DNA of 64,000 bases from Clostridiales bacterium. GTDB taxonomy: Bacteria; Bacillota; Clostridia; Oscillospirales; Oscillospiraceae. This document shows positions 32,528 to 44,786 of this stretch, piece after piece. The stretch is from contig JALFRA010000007.1 in assembly GCA_022785125.1 (NCBI GenBank), positions 62,001-126,000 of the forward strand. Direction: 5' to 3'. The notes under the pieces were generated by a model, which saw only the letters and a program-made list of their open reading frames with translations, was not told where the DNA came from and ran no database searches. Position 1 is the first letter of the stretch. Each line of letters begins with the position of its first letter. A program made the translations under genes and the position numbers.

Positions 32528-35500
32528 TTACTTGCTGATATTCTCAACGAAGCGCATGAGGATGGTAGCAACCTCAGCGCGGGTGGCGGTGCCGGTGGGA
32601 TCCAGCTTGCCGCCGTCCTTGCCGGTGAGCAGGCCGGAGCCAACCGCCCACTCCATGGCCTCGGTGGCCCAGGCGGAGGTGTTGGCGCCGTCAACGAAGG
32701 TGGTCAGATCGCCCTTGTCGGACACGTCGTACTCCTTGTACTCGGCGTAGCGGTACAGGATGGTGGCCAGCTGCTCGCGGGTCACAGTGTCGTTGGGGGC
32801 AAACACGGTGTCGCTGTAGCCCTTGACGATGCCCTTGGAGGCGGCCCAGTTCACAGCGTCGGTGTACCACACGCCGCTCTCCACGTCGGTGAAGGACAGG
32901 GTGGCGTCGGTCTTGGGCTGGCCCTCCAGCCGCCACAGGATGGTGACGATCATGGCCCGGTTGGTGGTCATGAGGGGGGCAAAGGTAGTGGAGGAAGTGC
33001 CGTCCATCAGTTTGTTGTCGTAGGCATACTTCACGGCCTCATAGAACCAGTCGTCAGCCTTCACGTCGGTGAAGGGCAGGCCGGTGTCGGTTCCGGCGAT
33101 GAAGGAGGCCTCGACAGTTACAGCGGAGGCGGGCATGGTGAAGGTGTACTTGCCATCGCCCTTATCGGTGAGCTTGACCTCGTTGCCATTCTTATCGGTG
33201 ACAGTGAGGGTGTCCAGCTGGTAGCCCTCGTCAGGCTTCACGGTCAGGGTAACGGTCAGGCCCTTGGAGGCGCGGGTACGGCTGGCAGTCACGGTGCCGT
33301 TGTCTGCCTTATCAACGGTAATAGCGTAAGAGGTGGAGCCGCCGGAGGTGGGCTCCTCAACAGTGATATAGGAGGAGGCGGTTACTTTATCATTTACGAC
33401 CACAGTCACAACGTAGGTGCGGGCCTCGCTGGCCTGGAATACGGCAGTAGTACCGTTTCCAGTGATAGTAGCGCCGCCGGAAGGTTCAACTACCCACTTG
33501 ATGTCAGGATTCTCGCCAAAGCCGGTCATGGTCGCAGTCAGAGTCACGTCGGAACCCACATAAGCGGTGGTGTCGGCGGGGGAGAGGGTCAGAGTCTTGA
33601 CGGGATCAGTCTCAGTGGCAGAAGGAACCAGCGTGGTGGTCTTGCCATCCTCGATGATGACCACGGAGGGGTGCTTGTTAACGAAGGCCTCCCAGTTGTC
33701 AAAGAACTGATCATCAAAAGTGACCATGTCGGCGATGTTGCGGTCGCCGGCGTTCACCAGTTCGTTGTTCTCCAGGATAAAGGAGCCGCCGCCCATGCGG
33801 TCAAGGACCAGTTTTTTGTAACCGTCGGGGAGGTTCTTAAAGGTATTGTTCCGGATGGTCACATCGGCCATCTCCAGGGTAGCGGGAGTGGTCCAGGTGA
33901 CGTTGGAGATCATCTGAACATCGCCAGCAGCGGGGGTGTCAAAGGTATTGTTCTCCACGAGGATGCTGTCAGCTTTGGCAACGCTGTCGAAGGACAGGTT
34001 CATGTTCTTGAAGTAGTTGCCTTCCACCACGACAGTGCCCTTGTTGCCGGCGAAATACAGGGAACCGGCATCGTCGGCAGGAGCATTCTCGACCTTGTCA
34101 TTGGGAACGATGGAGCAGTTGGTGATGGTGAAGTTCTCAGCGGAGACCTGGATGGTCTTGTTGACCTCCACCTTGGGCATGATGGTCAGGCCGGTGATGG
34201 TCACATTGTTGCCAAAAACGGTGATCAGGTTCTGAGTGGCGTAAACGCCATTGGCGCGCTCCGTGGTGCTGTAGATAGTAGCCTGGGTCTTGGTGGCGTC
34301 GGTAATGACGTTGCCGCTTTCATCCACGCCCTGGATGGTCACGTTGTTGGCGGTGATGGGCAGATACCAGCCGCCCTGGCCCTGCAGAACAGGAGCGTCA
34401 GCGGGAGCAATGTCATACTCGCCGGGATAGACGCTGATTATGTCGCCAGGCTGGGCGTTGACGACGGCGTTGCGGAGTTCATCAGCGGTCCGAACCTCAA
34501 TCTTACGGGACTCCACTTCCAGAGAACCGTAGTCCACCAGGTTGGCGATGGAGGAGGAGGTCTGACCTCCGCTGGGAGTCAGAATCACGTCGGCGGGCTT
34601 CTCCGCAGGAGCAGTGGCCTCGCCGCCGCCCCAGGCAGGGATCTGGGCATCATAGCTGGGCTCGTTGGCGGAGGCATAGGAGACCTTGACCTTCTCACCG
34701 TCGGCCACGATGGTGTTTTCGCCCACGGACAGGGAACCGGTGGTCTTGTCGCTCAGCATCTTCAGGTTCACGGCGCCGAACCAGTTGCCCAGGATGCTGT
34801 TGCCGGACAGGGTGACGGTGTCAAGATCAGTACCATAACCGGCCTCGTAATAAACGATACCAAGAGTGGTGTTGTTGTCGATGGCGTTGTCGGTGATCTG
34901 GGTATTGTTTACGTTGTTGGTCAGGTTGATGCCGGTGCGGTTGTCCGCGATCTGGTTGTTCTTGATGACCGCATAGCCCGCGCCGGTACCGGAGTTGTTC
35001 AGATAAACGCCGTTGCGGTTGCGGGTGATGATGCAATTCTCCAGAGTGGTGGGAGCGGTCAGGTTCTGGCCAAAGGAGACACCGGTGGTGTTCTTGTTAT
35101 CGGCCCAGATACCGCTGTTGTCACGGGTGACGGTTACGTTCTTCAGGGTAGCGCCGCCGCTGAGGGTTATAGTCTGACCCTCGTTAGCGGGACCCTCGAT
35201 GATGGTCTCGGCAGCCTTGCTCTCCAGACCAGTAACGGTAATTGCCTTGTCGATAGTGAGAGAGGTCTTATAGGTGCCGGGGGCCAGCACGATGGTGTCG
35301 CCAGGCTGGGCTGCCTCAATCGCCTCAGGAAGAGTGTAAATTTCGCCCAGGCCACCTACGCCCTCGCGGTTACCATAATCTTCAGAACCGCCAACAAACA
35401 GAGTGTTGTAATCGTAGCCTTCCGCGTACTGCACCGTAGGAATTTTCCAAGTGGTGCTGTAGGGCTTACCAAAAGTACGGGACTCAAGAACAACACCGGA

Positions 35501-36148
35501 GACAGCGGAAATATTGCCGTAGCCGAAGTCCTTCAGCGTATAGCTGTTGATAAGCGTACCGTCAATGTACTGATTGATGGTGCCGTTATCAAACTCAATT
35601 TTCAGAACGGCAGCGCCAACACTGGGCTTTACAGCCTCGACATCCTTCCACTCGCCGTTGTCAGAGGCATCCCACCACTGCCACACGGTCTTGGTACCGT
35701 CGTTGCAGAACTGCAGGATTGACCAGTCCAGGTTTGCGTCAGCGCCAATGTTGCTGCCGTCGATCTTCAGCCAGATAGAAGAGCGAACCCCAGCGCCTTC
35801 CTCCTGGGTGCCCATCATGGCTTCGGTAATCTGAAGCTCGGTTTCCACCACCCAGTAGTTGGTAAAATCAGCTTTGGTCTGTGCAGAGCGGCCCTGCCAG
35901 TCATACCAGCTGTTGGCAGCTTTCTGTTCTGTCGTGGTCAGCGTGATATAGCCTTTGCCCTCCTGGCCGTCCGCGCCAGTTTCTTTCCACTCCTGCGGCT
36001 CCGTGCGGTCCTTGGTCCACGCATCGACCGCAGGCAGATCCGCAGTGGTCAGCGTGCTGTCTGCCGCCAATGCCAGCGTGGGCACAAGAGACAGGAGCAT
36101 CGCCATGGACAGCAAAATACTCCCTATCCGTGTTCGTGTCTTTTTCAT
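32528..36148 (-). CDS. Large secreted S-layer-anchored beta-helix surface protein
   Basis: A 1206-residue exported protein. The signal peptide is residues 1-29 (SILLSMAMLLSLVPTLALAA). A concanavalin-like beta-sandwich covers about 40-240 (SWYDWQGRSAQTKADFTNYW, EFDNGTINQYIDGTLI). A right-handed parallel beta-helix with repeated IxGNTI-type rungs follows in two blocks (about 260-460 and 560-780; IEAAQPGDTIVLAPGTYKTS, VNAQPGDIISVYPGEYDIAP). Then come an Ig-like Big domain (about 840-920), an InlB-type B-repeat (about 930-1000) and three SLH domains to the end (PFTDVKADDWFYEAVKYAYD, SFTDVESGVWYTDAVNWAAS, NTSAWATEAMEWAVGSGLLT). The ATG at 36148 follows GGAGGAAG. Beta-helices of this type bind or cleave polysaccharides; no catalytic residues could be assigned. 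Confidence 0.9.
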   Translation of the reverse strand: MKKTRTRIGSILLSMAMLLSLVPTLALAADSTLTTADLPAVDAWTKDRTEPQEWKETGADGQEGKGYITLTTTEQKAANSWYDWQGRSAQTKADFTNYWVVETELQITEAMMGTQEEGAGVRSSIWLKIDGSNIGADANLDWSILQFCNDGTKTVWQWWDASDNGEWKDVEAVKPSVGAAVLKIEFDNGTINQYIDGTLINSYTLKDFGYGNISAVSGVVLESRTFGKPYSTTWKIPTVQYAEGYDYNTLFVGGSEDYGNREGVGGLGEIYTLPEAIEAAQPGDTIVLAPGTYKTSLTIDKAITVTGLESKAAETIIEGPANEGQTITLSGGATLKNVTVTRDNSGIWADNKNTTGVSFGQNLTAPTTLENCIITRNRNGVYLNNSGTGAGYAVIKNNQIADNRTGINLTNNVNNTQITDNAIDNNTTLGIVYYEAGYGTDLDTVTLSGNSILGNWFGAVNLKMLSDKTTGSLSVGENTIVADGEKVKVSYASANEPSYDAQIPAWGGGEATAPAEKPADVILTPSGGQTSSSIANLVDYGSLEVESRKIEVRTADELRNAVVNAQPGDIISVYPGEYDIAPADAPVLQGQGGWYLPITANNVTIQGVDESGNVITDATKTQATIYSTTERANGVYATQNLITVFGNNVTITGLTIMPKVEVNKTIQVSAENFTITNCSIVPNDKVENAPADDAGSLYFAGNKGTVVVEGNYFKNMNLSFDSVAKADSILVENNTFDTPAAGDVQMISNVTWTTPATLEMADVTIRNNTFKNLPDGYKKLVLDRMGGGSFILENNELVNAGDRNIADMVTFDDQFFDNWEAFVNKHPSVVIIEDGKTTTLVPSATETDPVKTLTLSPADTTAYVGSDVTLTATMTGFGENPDIKWVVEPSGGATITGNGTTAVFQASEARTYVVTVVVNDKVTASSYITVEEPTSGGSTSYAITVDKADNGTVTASRTRASKGLTVTLTVKPDEGYQLDTLTVTDKNGNEVKLTDKGDGKYTFTMPASAVTVEASFIAGTDTGLPFTDVKADDWFYEAVKYAYDNKLMDGTSSTTFAPLMTTNRAMIVTILWRLEGQPKTDATLSFTDVESGVWYTDAVNWAASKGIVKGYSDTVFAPNDTVTREQLATILYRYAEYKEYDVSDKGDLTTFVDGANTSAWATEAMEWAVGSGLLTGKDGGKLDPTGTATRAEVATILMRFVENISK

Positions 36149-36390
36149 CTTTTTCTTCCTCCTAAACAATAGTTGGACGTATTTCAAATGCGGTTGCCCG
36201 CGATTTGACTGAAAAACAATGATAATAGATACAATGATTATCAGCTTTAGAGGAAATATTCACCATAATGCAGAGCACATTAATCTTAACATTCTGTTCC
36301 TCAAAATGCAATATATTCCACAATATTTTAATGTGATTTGTCAGATACGGATAGGGCCTCTTTTTCAACCATTGTTGCAGTATTTCAAAT
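36149..36390. other. AT-rich intergenic leader of the SLH/beta-helix gene
   Basis: About 240 bp much richer in A and T than the flanking genes, and without a credible gene. It should hold the leftward promoter of the surface protein. TGATAAT (36220-36226) and ATTATCA (36237-36243) form an inverted repeat whose halves equal those of the Fur-family 7-1-7 box but are spaced ten bases apart. I could not fix a -35/-10 pair with confidence. Confidence 0.5.
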
Positions 36391-36393
36391 AGA

Positions 36394-36427
36394 AAAGACC
36401 TGCCGCCATTGTGGCAGCAGGTCTTCA
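36394..36427 (-). terminator. Terminator after uvrA
   Basis: The minus strand reads AAGACCTGC-TGCCA then TGGCGGCAGGTCTT and TTTT. The stem is slightly imperfect. Confidence 0.75.
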
Positions 36428-36536
36428 GAAAACATATGGAGCAACAAGCAGAACTATTCTCAAAATGATGACATAAGCGAACAGAATCGCTGTGGGAGAG
36501 GCCGGAAATGGTCGAAGCTGATATTCAAGACAACGG

Positions 36537-39362
<2,826 letters not shown>

Positions 39363-39391
39363 GGTTTAGGTACTCCTTTGGAGGGAAAAGA

Positions 39392-40405
39392 TCAATAGCC
39401 GAACAGATCGGCCACCTTGCCCAGCATATCACGGATGGGCAGGTTATAGGGGCAGCGTTTTTCGCAGGCGCCGCACTGGACACAGGAACCGGCGTGGTAC
39501 TGCATGGCGTCGTACCGCTCCTTGGCCCAGTCAGCCAGGCCGTATTTGCGGGCATAGTTGGCCATCAGGAAACAGCTGGGGATATTGATGCCATTGGGGC
39601 AGGGGGCGCAGTAGTTGCAGCGGCGGCAGAACTCGTTGCCCAGCTCCTTGCGGATGCGGTCGCACTCCGCCAGTTCCTCCTGGGTGAGGGGAGAGAAGTG
39701 CTCGGCGGCCTCGGCGTTGCGGTCGGCCTCCTCGGGGGAGCCCATGCCGGGGATGGAGATGTCGATGACGCCGGAGGCGGCGATAAACCGCAGGGCCAGG
39801 TTCCAGTCGTCCAGATTGCCGCCGGCCATGGGCTTCATGGCGATGGTGCCGATGCCCATCTCACGGGCCTTCTTCAGAACCTCGTGGCCGTGGGTCTCTA
39901 CGATATTGTAGGGGAACATGATGGTCTCAATCTTATCGCCGTGAAGCTCAAGCATCTTTTTCAGGGCGCCGATGTTGTGTGCGGTGACGCCCAAGTGGCC
40001 AATCTTACCGGCAGCCTTGGCCTCCTCCAGCGCCTCCCAGGCGCCGCCCTCGCCAAAGACCTTGTCGATCTCATTTTCTGGCAGATTGTGGATCTGATAG
40101 ACATCGATGTAGTCGGTGCGCAGATTTTTCAGGCTGATATCGATATCCTTGGCCATGGACGCCTTGTCCCGGGCCATGGACTTGGTGGCAAGAATAAACT
40201 TATCCCGGCGGCCCTCCAGGGCAGCACCCAGATACTCCTCGGACACGGTGTAGCCGCGGGCGGTGTCGATGTAGTTCATACCGTACTGCTCCAGCTTGTC
40301 CACCACCGCCTTGGTATTGGCGGCGTCGGCACGCTGGATGGGAATGCCGCCGAAGGAAACCTCGGCAGCTTTAAGACCAGTTTTACCAAGTGTGACGTAA
40401 TTCAT
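39392..40405 (-). CDS. Aldo-keto reductase with C-terminal 4Fe-4S ferredoxin domain
   Basis: A 337-residue protein. The aldo-keto reductase barrel (about 1-255) has catalytic Asp/Tyr in GMNYIDTARGYTVSEEYLG, Lys in FILATKSMARDK and His in VYQIHNLPENEIDK. The C-terminal part has a CRRCNYCAPCPNGINIP cluster and a bacterial ferredoxin motif (CVQCGACEKRCPYNLPI). This fused form is common in anaerobes; the substrate is unknown. It lies between uvrB and uvrA in the same direction with short gaps, so it may share the LexA-controlled transcript. Confidence 0.93.
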   Translation of the reverse strand: MNYVTLGKTGLKAAEVSFGGIPIQRADAANTKAVVDKLEQYGMNYIDTARGYTVSEEYLGAALEGRRDKFILATKSMARDKASMAKDIDISLKNLRTDYIDVYQIHNLPENEIDKVFGEGGAWEALEEAKAAGKIGHLGVTAHNIGALKKMLELHGDKIETIMFPYNIVETHGHEVLKKAREMGIGTIAMKPMAGGNLDDWNLALRFIAASGVIDISIPGMGSPEEADRNAEAAEHFSPLTQEELAECDRIRKELGNEFCRRCNYCAPCPNGINIPSCFLMANYARKYGLADWAKERYDAMQYHAGSCVQCGACEKRCPYNLPIRDMLGKVADLFGY

Positions 40406-40435
40406 GACAAAAACCTCACTTTTTATGATGTTTGG

Positions 40436-41191
40436 TCAGTTAATCATAACGAGTCCCGCGATAAACAGACCGAGGGACAGAAGGGTAAATGCGATCCAGC
40501 TAAAGATACGGGAGAAGATCTCCCAGTCAGAGGGTTCGGCGTCCCCCGGACGCTTGACCCGGAAGGACAGGTGAAGGCGAAACAGGGTGTCGTCGAATTT
40601 AATAAGCAGGGCGGCAAACCCGGCAAGGAAGAGACCCAGAAACCACATCAGGGAATCACCCCGGTGGGCGTCCGCTTCGGGCAGCTGGGAGAATCGGATG
40701 AGAGTGGACAGGCTGGGCCGGTGAGGGTCCACCACATTGCCGTCTGCATCGCGTTCCACACCGTTGACGGAATAAGTGATACGGAAGGAGTTGGAATCAG
40801 GCTTGCCGTCCTCTCGTATCAACAAAGCCAGATCATCGGTGTATCCGCCCCGGAAAAGAATGCTGTCCCCCTCCCGGATCTCTACACCGATCAGGTCCAA
40901 GTACTCCCACTCTCCGCCCGGGGCGGCAGAGGAATCTTTACGGATGGTATAGGGGCCATAGACCGTGTCTCCCCAGTCGTAAGTGACGGTGTCCCTTTCT
41001 ACTGTGAAGGAGGCGCCCTGGCCGTCCACTTTGGCGGAATACACTGTGGTGTTGCCCTCCGTGGCAGGGAAGTAGAGGGCGTCCTGGTATTCCACGCCGT
41101 ACTGGCGGCCAATGAAAAAGTAGAGGACGGAAAAAACAGCGACAATGACGATCAAAACGATGGGCAGGATCTTTTTCAGCCGGTCGTACAT
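40436..41191 (-). CDS. Hypothetical membrane protein
   Basis: A 251-residue protein I do not recognise. One N-terminal helix (ILPIVLIVIVAVFSVLYFFI) is followed by an extracytoplasmic beta-rich domain of about 140 residues (YSAKVDGQGASFTVERDTVT, YGPYTIRKD, SFRITYSVNGVERD). Two C-terminal helices follow (SLMWFLGLFLAGFAALLIKF and FSWIAFTLLSLGLFIAGLVM). GGGAGG precedes the ATG. It starts 25 bp after uvrB and ends 31 bp before the aldo-keto reductase, so it is probably cotranscribed with both. Confidence 0.75.
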   Translation of the reverse strand: MYDRLKKILPIVLIVIVAVFSVLYFFIGRQYGVEYQDALYFPATEGNTTVYSAKVDGQGASFTVERDTVTYDWGDTVYGPYTIRKDSSAAPGGEWEYLDLIGVEIREGDSILFRGGYTDDLALLIREDGKPDSNSFRITYSVNGVERDADGNVVDPHRPSLSTLIRFSQLPEADAHRGDSLMWFLGLFLAGFAALLIKFDDTLFRLHLSFRVKRPGDAEPSDWEIFSRIFSWIAFTLLSLGLFIAGLVMIN

Positions 41192-41215
41192 AATAACAGC
41201 CTCCCTTGTAAGAGG

Positions 41216-43177
41216 TCACCCCTGGCCCCGCAGCTCGATGATACGGTCCCGGAGGACGGCGGCGTACTCGAATTCCAACCGTTTGGACGCCTCCCGCATT
41301 TCCTTCTCCAGCTTGGCGATGGCGGCCTCCTTCTCCTTCTTGGACAGGGCCTTCTTGGAGTGGGGCAGCTCGCCCTTGTCCTCGGACAGGTCGATGACGT
41401 CCCGCACCGACTTGATGACCGTCTTGGGCACGATGCCGTGGGCCTGGTTAAAGGCGTCCTGCTTGGCACGGCGGCGCTCGGTCTCGTCCATGGCCCGGCG
41501 CATGGAGGGGGTGATGGAGTCGGCGTACATGACCACCAGACCCTGGGCGTTTCGGGCGGCACGGCCGATGGTCTGGATGAGGGAGGTCTCGGAGCGGAGG
41601 AAGCCTTCCTTGTCGGCATCCAGAATGGCCACCAGGGAGACCTCCGGCAGGTCCAGGCCCTCGCGGAGCAGGTTGATGCCCACCAGCACGTCGAAGGTGC
41701 CCAGCCGCAGGTCCCGGATGATCTCCATCCGCTCGATGGTGTCGATGTCGTGGTGCATATACCGCACCTTGATGCCCGCGTTGGTAAGATAGGCGGTGAG
41801 ATCCTCCGCCATTTTCTTGGTGAGGGTGGTGACCAGCACCCGTTCCTTGCGGGCGGTGCGGTCGTTGATCTCCCCAATGAGATCGTCGATCTGGCCCTCC
41901 ACCGGGCGGACCTCGATCTTGGGGTCCAGCAGGCCGGTGGGGCGGATGACCTGCTCCACAATCTGGCCGGAGCGCTCCCGCTCATACTCGCCGGGGGTAG
42001 CGGACACATAGACCACCTGATTGAGGCGCTTCTGGAACTCCTCAAACTTCAGAGGCCGGTTGTCAAAGGCGCAGGGGAGACGGAAGCCGTAGTCCACCAG
42101 GGAGGTCTTTCGGGCCCGGTCGCCGTTGTACATGGCCCGCACCTGAGGCAGGGTCACGTGGCTCTCGTCGATGAAAAGGACAAAATCCTTGGGGAAGTAG
42201 TCCAGCAGGGTGTGGGGGGGCGACCCGGCGGGGCGGCCCTCAATGACCCGGCTGTAGTTCTCAATGCCGGTGCAGTAGCCCAGCTCCTGCATCATTTCCA
42301 CGTCGTACATAGTGCGCTGCTTGATGCGCTGGGCCTCGATGAGCTTGCCCTCCTTCTCAAAGAAGGCCACCCGCTCCTCCAGTTCCTTATAAATTTCCTG
42401 GACAGCGGCGTCCATTTTCTCCTTGGGAGTGACATAGTGGGTGGCAGGCCACACCGGAATGGTGTTAAGCCGCCGGATGGGGGCGCCGGTGACCACGTTG
42501 ATCTCGGAGATGCGGTCGATTTCGTCGCCAAAAAACTCCACCCGGATGGCGGAGTCCTTCCAGTAGGCGGGGAAGATCTCCACCGTGTCTCCCCGGACCC
42601 GGAACATATTGCGCTCAAAAGCGATATCATTGCGCTCATAGCGGATGGCAACCAGCTTTTTCAGCAGCTCGTCCCGCTCCATCTGAGCGCCCACCCGGAG
42701 GGATACCATCATTTTGGCGAAGTCCTCCGGTTCGCCCAGACCGTAAATACAGGACACCGAGGACACCACGATCACGTCCCGCCGCTCCATCAGGGAGGCG
42801 GTGGCCGCCAGCCGCAGCCGGTCGATCTCCTCGTTCACTGCCGAATCCTTTTCAATAAAGGTGTCGGTGTGGGGAATATAGGCCTCAGGCTGGTAGTAGT
42901 CGTAGTAGGACACGAAATACTCCACCGCATTGTTGGGGAAGAACTCCTTGAACTCGGCGCACAGCTGGGCGGCCAGGGTCTTGTTGTGGGCCAGCACCAG
43001 GGTGGGCCGCTGGACCGCCTCGATGACCTTGGCCATGGTGAAGGTCTTGCCCGAACCGGTGACGCCCAGCAGGGTCTGCTCATCCAGCCCGTTTTCGATG
43101 CCTGCCGCCAGGGCGGCAATGGCCTCGGGCTGATCGCCTGCCGGCTGATATTCGCTGACAACTTCAAATTTGGGCAT
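41216..43177 (-). CDS. uvrB: Excinuclease ABC subunit B
   Basis: The helicase-like damage-verification subunit of nucleotide excision repair. The protein is 653 residues. Walker A is [15 protein letters not shown] (about 38), the beta-hairpin region is [24 protein letters not shown]-like IDESHV lies near 340, and helicase motif VI is [12 protein letters not shown]. The C-terminal UVR domain that binds UvrC is [20 protein letters not shown]. The start follows GAGGTG. Its promoter contains a LexA-type box. Confidence 0.98.
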   Translation of the reverse strand: MPKFEVVSEYQPAGDQPEAIAALAAGIENGLDEQTLLGVTGSGKTFTMAKVIEAVQRPTLVLAHNKTLAAQLCAEFKEFFPNNAVEYFVSYYDYYQPEAYIPHTDTFIEKDSAVNEEIDRLRLAATASLMERRDVIVVSSVSCIYGLGEPEDFAKMMVSLRVGAQMERDELLKKLVAIRYERNDIAFERNMFRVRGDTVEIFPAYWKDSAIRVEFFGDEIDRISEINVVTGAPIRRLNTIPVWPATHYVTPKEKMDAAVQEIYKELEERVAFFEKEGKLIEAQRIKQRTMYDVEMMQELGYCTGIENYSRVIEGRPAGSPPHTLLDYFPKDFVLFIDESHVTLPQVRAMYNGDRARKTSLVDYGFRLPCAFDNRPLKFEEFQKRLNQVVYVSATPGEYERERSGQIVEQVIRPTGLLDPKIEVRPVEGQIDDLIGEINDRTARKERVLVTTLTKKMAEDLTAYLTNAGIKVRYMHHDIDTIERMEIIRDLRLGTFDVLVGINLLREGLDLPEVSLVAILDADKEGFLRSETSLIQTIGRAARNAQGLVVMYADSITPSMRRAMDETERRRAKQDAFNQAHGIVPKTVIKSVRDVIDLSEDKGELPHSKKALSKKEKEAAIAKLEKEMREASKRLEFEYAAVLRDRIIELRGQG

Positions 43178-43196
43178 ACCATCACCTCTCAGGCAT

Positions 43197-43225
43197 ATTG
43201 TATCAGAACATCAGTTCCATTGCAA
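43197..43225 (-). promoter_or_regulatory. uvrB promoter with LexA (SOS) box
   Basis: On the minus strand, TTGCAA (43225-43220), a 17-nt spacer and TACAAT (43202-43197). The spacer holds GAACTGATGTTC (43217-43206), a GAAC-N4-GTTC palindrome of the Gram-positive LexA/DinR type. A repressor bound there would cover the polymerase site, so uvrB and probably the following genes are SOS-induced. Confidence 0.8.
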
Positions 43226-43246
43226 CGATGAATCGAAAGAATGTTC

Positions 43247-43921
43247 TCATGGCTTGTAAAAGCCGCTGTCCCGCAGAGAGACCATGTCGTCATCCACAAA
43301 GATCACGTGGTCCACCAGCTCCACGCCCAACTGGGCCAGGACAGGGGCCAGACTGTTGGTGGTGGCGATGTCATCCCCGGAGGGGAAGGCGATCCCGGAG
43401 ACGTGATTGTGAGCCAGCACCACCGCCGCGGCGTTGAGGGAGAGAGCGGCCTCGGCGATGAGCCGGGTGGTGACATTGACAGCGTTCACGTTACCCTCGC
43501 CCAGCTTGCGGATACCCAGTACCTTGCCCTTGCCGTCCATGCACAGCAGGCAGAGCTGCTCGTTGCGGGCGCCGAAAAAATAGGGCTGGAGCAGGGCAAA
43601 ATAGTCTCTGGTGTTCCGGGCAATGTCGTCCATCTGGGTGCGGGCGGTGAGATAACGGCCGGACAATTCCTTGGCGGCTTTGAACAGAACGGCGGCGTGT
43701 TTGCCCACACCTTTGACCTTTTGCAGCTCCTCCGGTGTTGCGTCCAGTACCCCAGCCAGAGAACCAAAATGATTCAGAAGCTCATGGGCCAGGGGATTGG
43801 TATCGCTGCGGGGATTTGCGTAGAACAGGAGCAATTCCAGCAGCTTGTGGTCGGGAAAGGAGTCCGGCCGGGCCAGAAATTCAGTTTTTAACCGCTGACG
43901 GTGGCCGTCGTGGGTGCCCAT
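43247..43921 (-). CDS. radC: RadC-family JAB metalloprotease-like protein
   Basis: A 224-residue protein with an N-terminal HhH region (LAGVLDATPEELQKVKGVGK) and a C-terminal JAB/MPN domain. The metal site is VVLAHNHVSGIAFPSGDDI, where the family consensus HNHPSG has Val for Pro; the two His and the Asp are kept. Despite its name RadC has no proven DNA-repair role. AAAGGAGGAG precedes the ATG. It lies 23 bp after pyrE and just upstream of uvrB, whose promoter begins shortly after its stop. Confidence 0.93.
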   Translation of the reverse strand: MGTHDGHRQRLKTEFLARPDSFPDHKLLELLLFYANPRSDTNPLAHELLNHFGSLAGVLDATPEELQKVKGVGKHAAVLFKAAKELSGRYLTARTQMDDIARNTRDYFALLQPYFFGARNEQLCLLCMDGKGKVLGIRKLGEGNVNAVNVTTRLIAEAALSLNAAAVVLAHNHVSGIAFPSGDDIATTNSLAPVLAQLGVELVDHVIFVDDDMVSLRDSGFYKP

Positions 43922-43944
43922 GACCGGACTCCTCCTTTATATGA

Positions 43945-44619
43945 TTAGGCCTTTGCGCCGTACTGAGCCAGGTAGGCTTCCATCTTGCTCTTCATCTCGT
44001 CGTCAATGTAGACCTTGCCGTCGATCTCCTTATTGTGGAGGAAGGAGATGATCTCCTTGACGGTGACGATGGGGTAGACGGCGATGCCGTAGTCCTCCCG
44101 CAGCTCGTCCAGGGTGGAGCAGTCCTTGGTGCCCCGCTCCATACGGTCCACGGACACGATGAGGGCCTTCATGTTCACGTTGGCCACGTGCTTGAAGAGC
44201 TCGATGGTCTCGCGCACGGCGGTACCGGCGGTGACCACGTCCTCTACGATGACTACGTCATCCCCGTCCTGGGGCTTGTAGCCCACCATGGAGCCGCCTT
44301 CGCCGTGGTCCTTGGCCTCCTTGCGGTTGAAGCAGTAGGGCAGATCCCGGTCATAGTTGCGGTACAGGGAGGCAGCGGCGGTGACAGCCAGAGGGATGCC
44401 CTTGTAGGCAGGGCCAAACAGGCAGGTCACGCCCTCGGGCAGATTCTCCTGGATGCAGGCGGCGTAGTAATCGCCCAGCTTGGCGGCCTGAGCGCCGGTC
44501 TTGTAGTTGCCGGTGTTGATGAAGTAGGGAGTCTTACGGCCGGACTTGGTGGTGAAGTCGCCGAAGGTGAGCACGCCGGAGCGCACCATGAAGGTGATAA
44601 ATTCTTCTTTGTAGGTCAT
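43945..44619 (-). CDS. pyrE: Orotate phosphoribosyltransferase
   Basis: Transfers the phosphoribosyl group from PRPP to orotate, making OMP. The protein is 224 residues. The PRPP-binding loop is VVIVEDVVTAGTAVRETIEL, with the FGPAYKGIPLAVTAA segment and the lysine-rich YCFNRKEAKDHGEGG loop. The ATG at 44619 follows AGAGAGG and gives the usual MTYKEEFITFMVRSGVLTFG start. No other pyr genes are adjacent except pyrH, which is distant, and I see no PyrR attenuator. Confidence 0.95.
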   Translation of the reverse strand: MTYKEEFITFMVRSGVLTFGDFTTKSGRKTPYFINTGNYKTGAQAAKLGDYYAACIQENLPEGVTCLFGPAYKGIPLAVTAAASLYRNYDRDLPYCFNRKEAKDHGEGGSMVGYKPQDGDDVVIVEDVVTAGTAVRETIELFKHVANVNMKALIVSVDRMERGTKDCSTLDELREDYGIAVYPIVTVKEIISFLHNKEIDGKVYIDDEMKSKMEAYLAQYGAKA

Positions 44620-44652
44620 GTCAAAAACCTCTCTTCTCAAAATAGTCAAAAT

Positions 44653-44681
44653 ATTATACCACTGATGAAGGAACTGGACAA
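44653..44681 (-). promoter_or_regulatory. pyrE promoter
   Basis: On the minus strand, TTGTCC (44681-44676), a 17-nt spacer and TATAAT (44658-44653). Confidence 0.65.
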
Positions 44682-44725
44682 GGGTCTGCGCCGTCCAAAG
44701 GAAAGATGGCTTTAGGAAATTTTAA

Positions 44726-44755
44726 TTGTTCTTTTTCCTGCCAATATGATACAAT
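44726..44755 (+). promoter_or_regulatory. Promoter of the small exporter gene
   Basis: TTGTTC (44726-44731), an 18-nt spacer and TACAAT (44750-44755) lie 31 bp before the TTG start. Confidence 0.6.
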
Positions 44756-44786
44756 ACAGGAACTGATACGAGCGAGGTGTTCTTGT

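Noticed and set aside
32450..35722. A long open frame on the + strand opposite the SLH/beta-helix gene
   Set aside because: It is low-complexity Gly/Val/His sequence produced by the codon bias of the real minus-strand gene. It has no ribosome binding site and no recognisable domain.
39494..43231. A 1245-codon open frame on the + strand over the uvrB/aldo-keto reductase region
   Set aside because: It is antisense to several well-identified genes and intergenic gaps, with composition typical of a shadow frame in GC-rich DNA.
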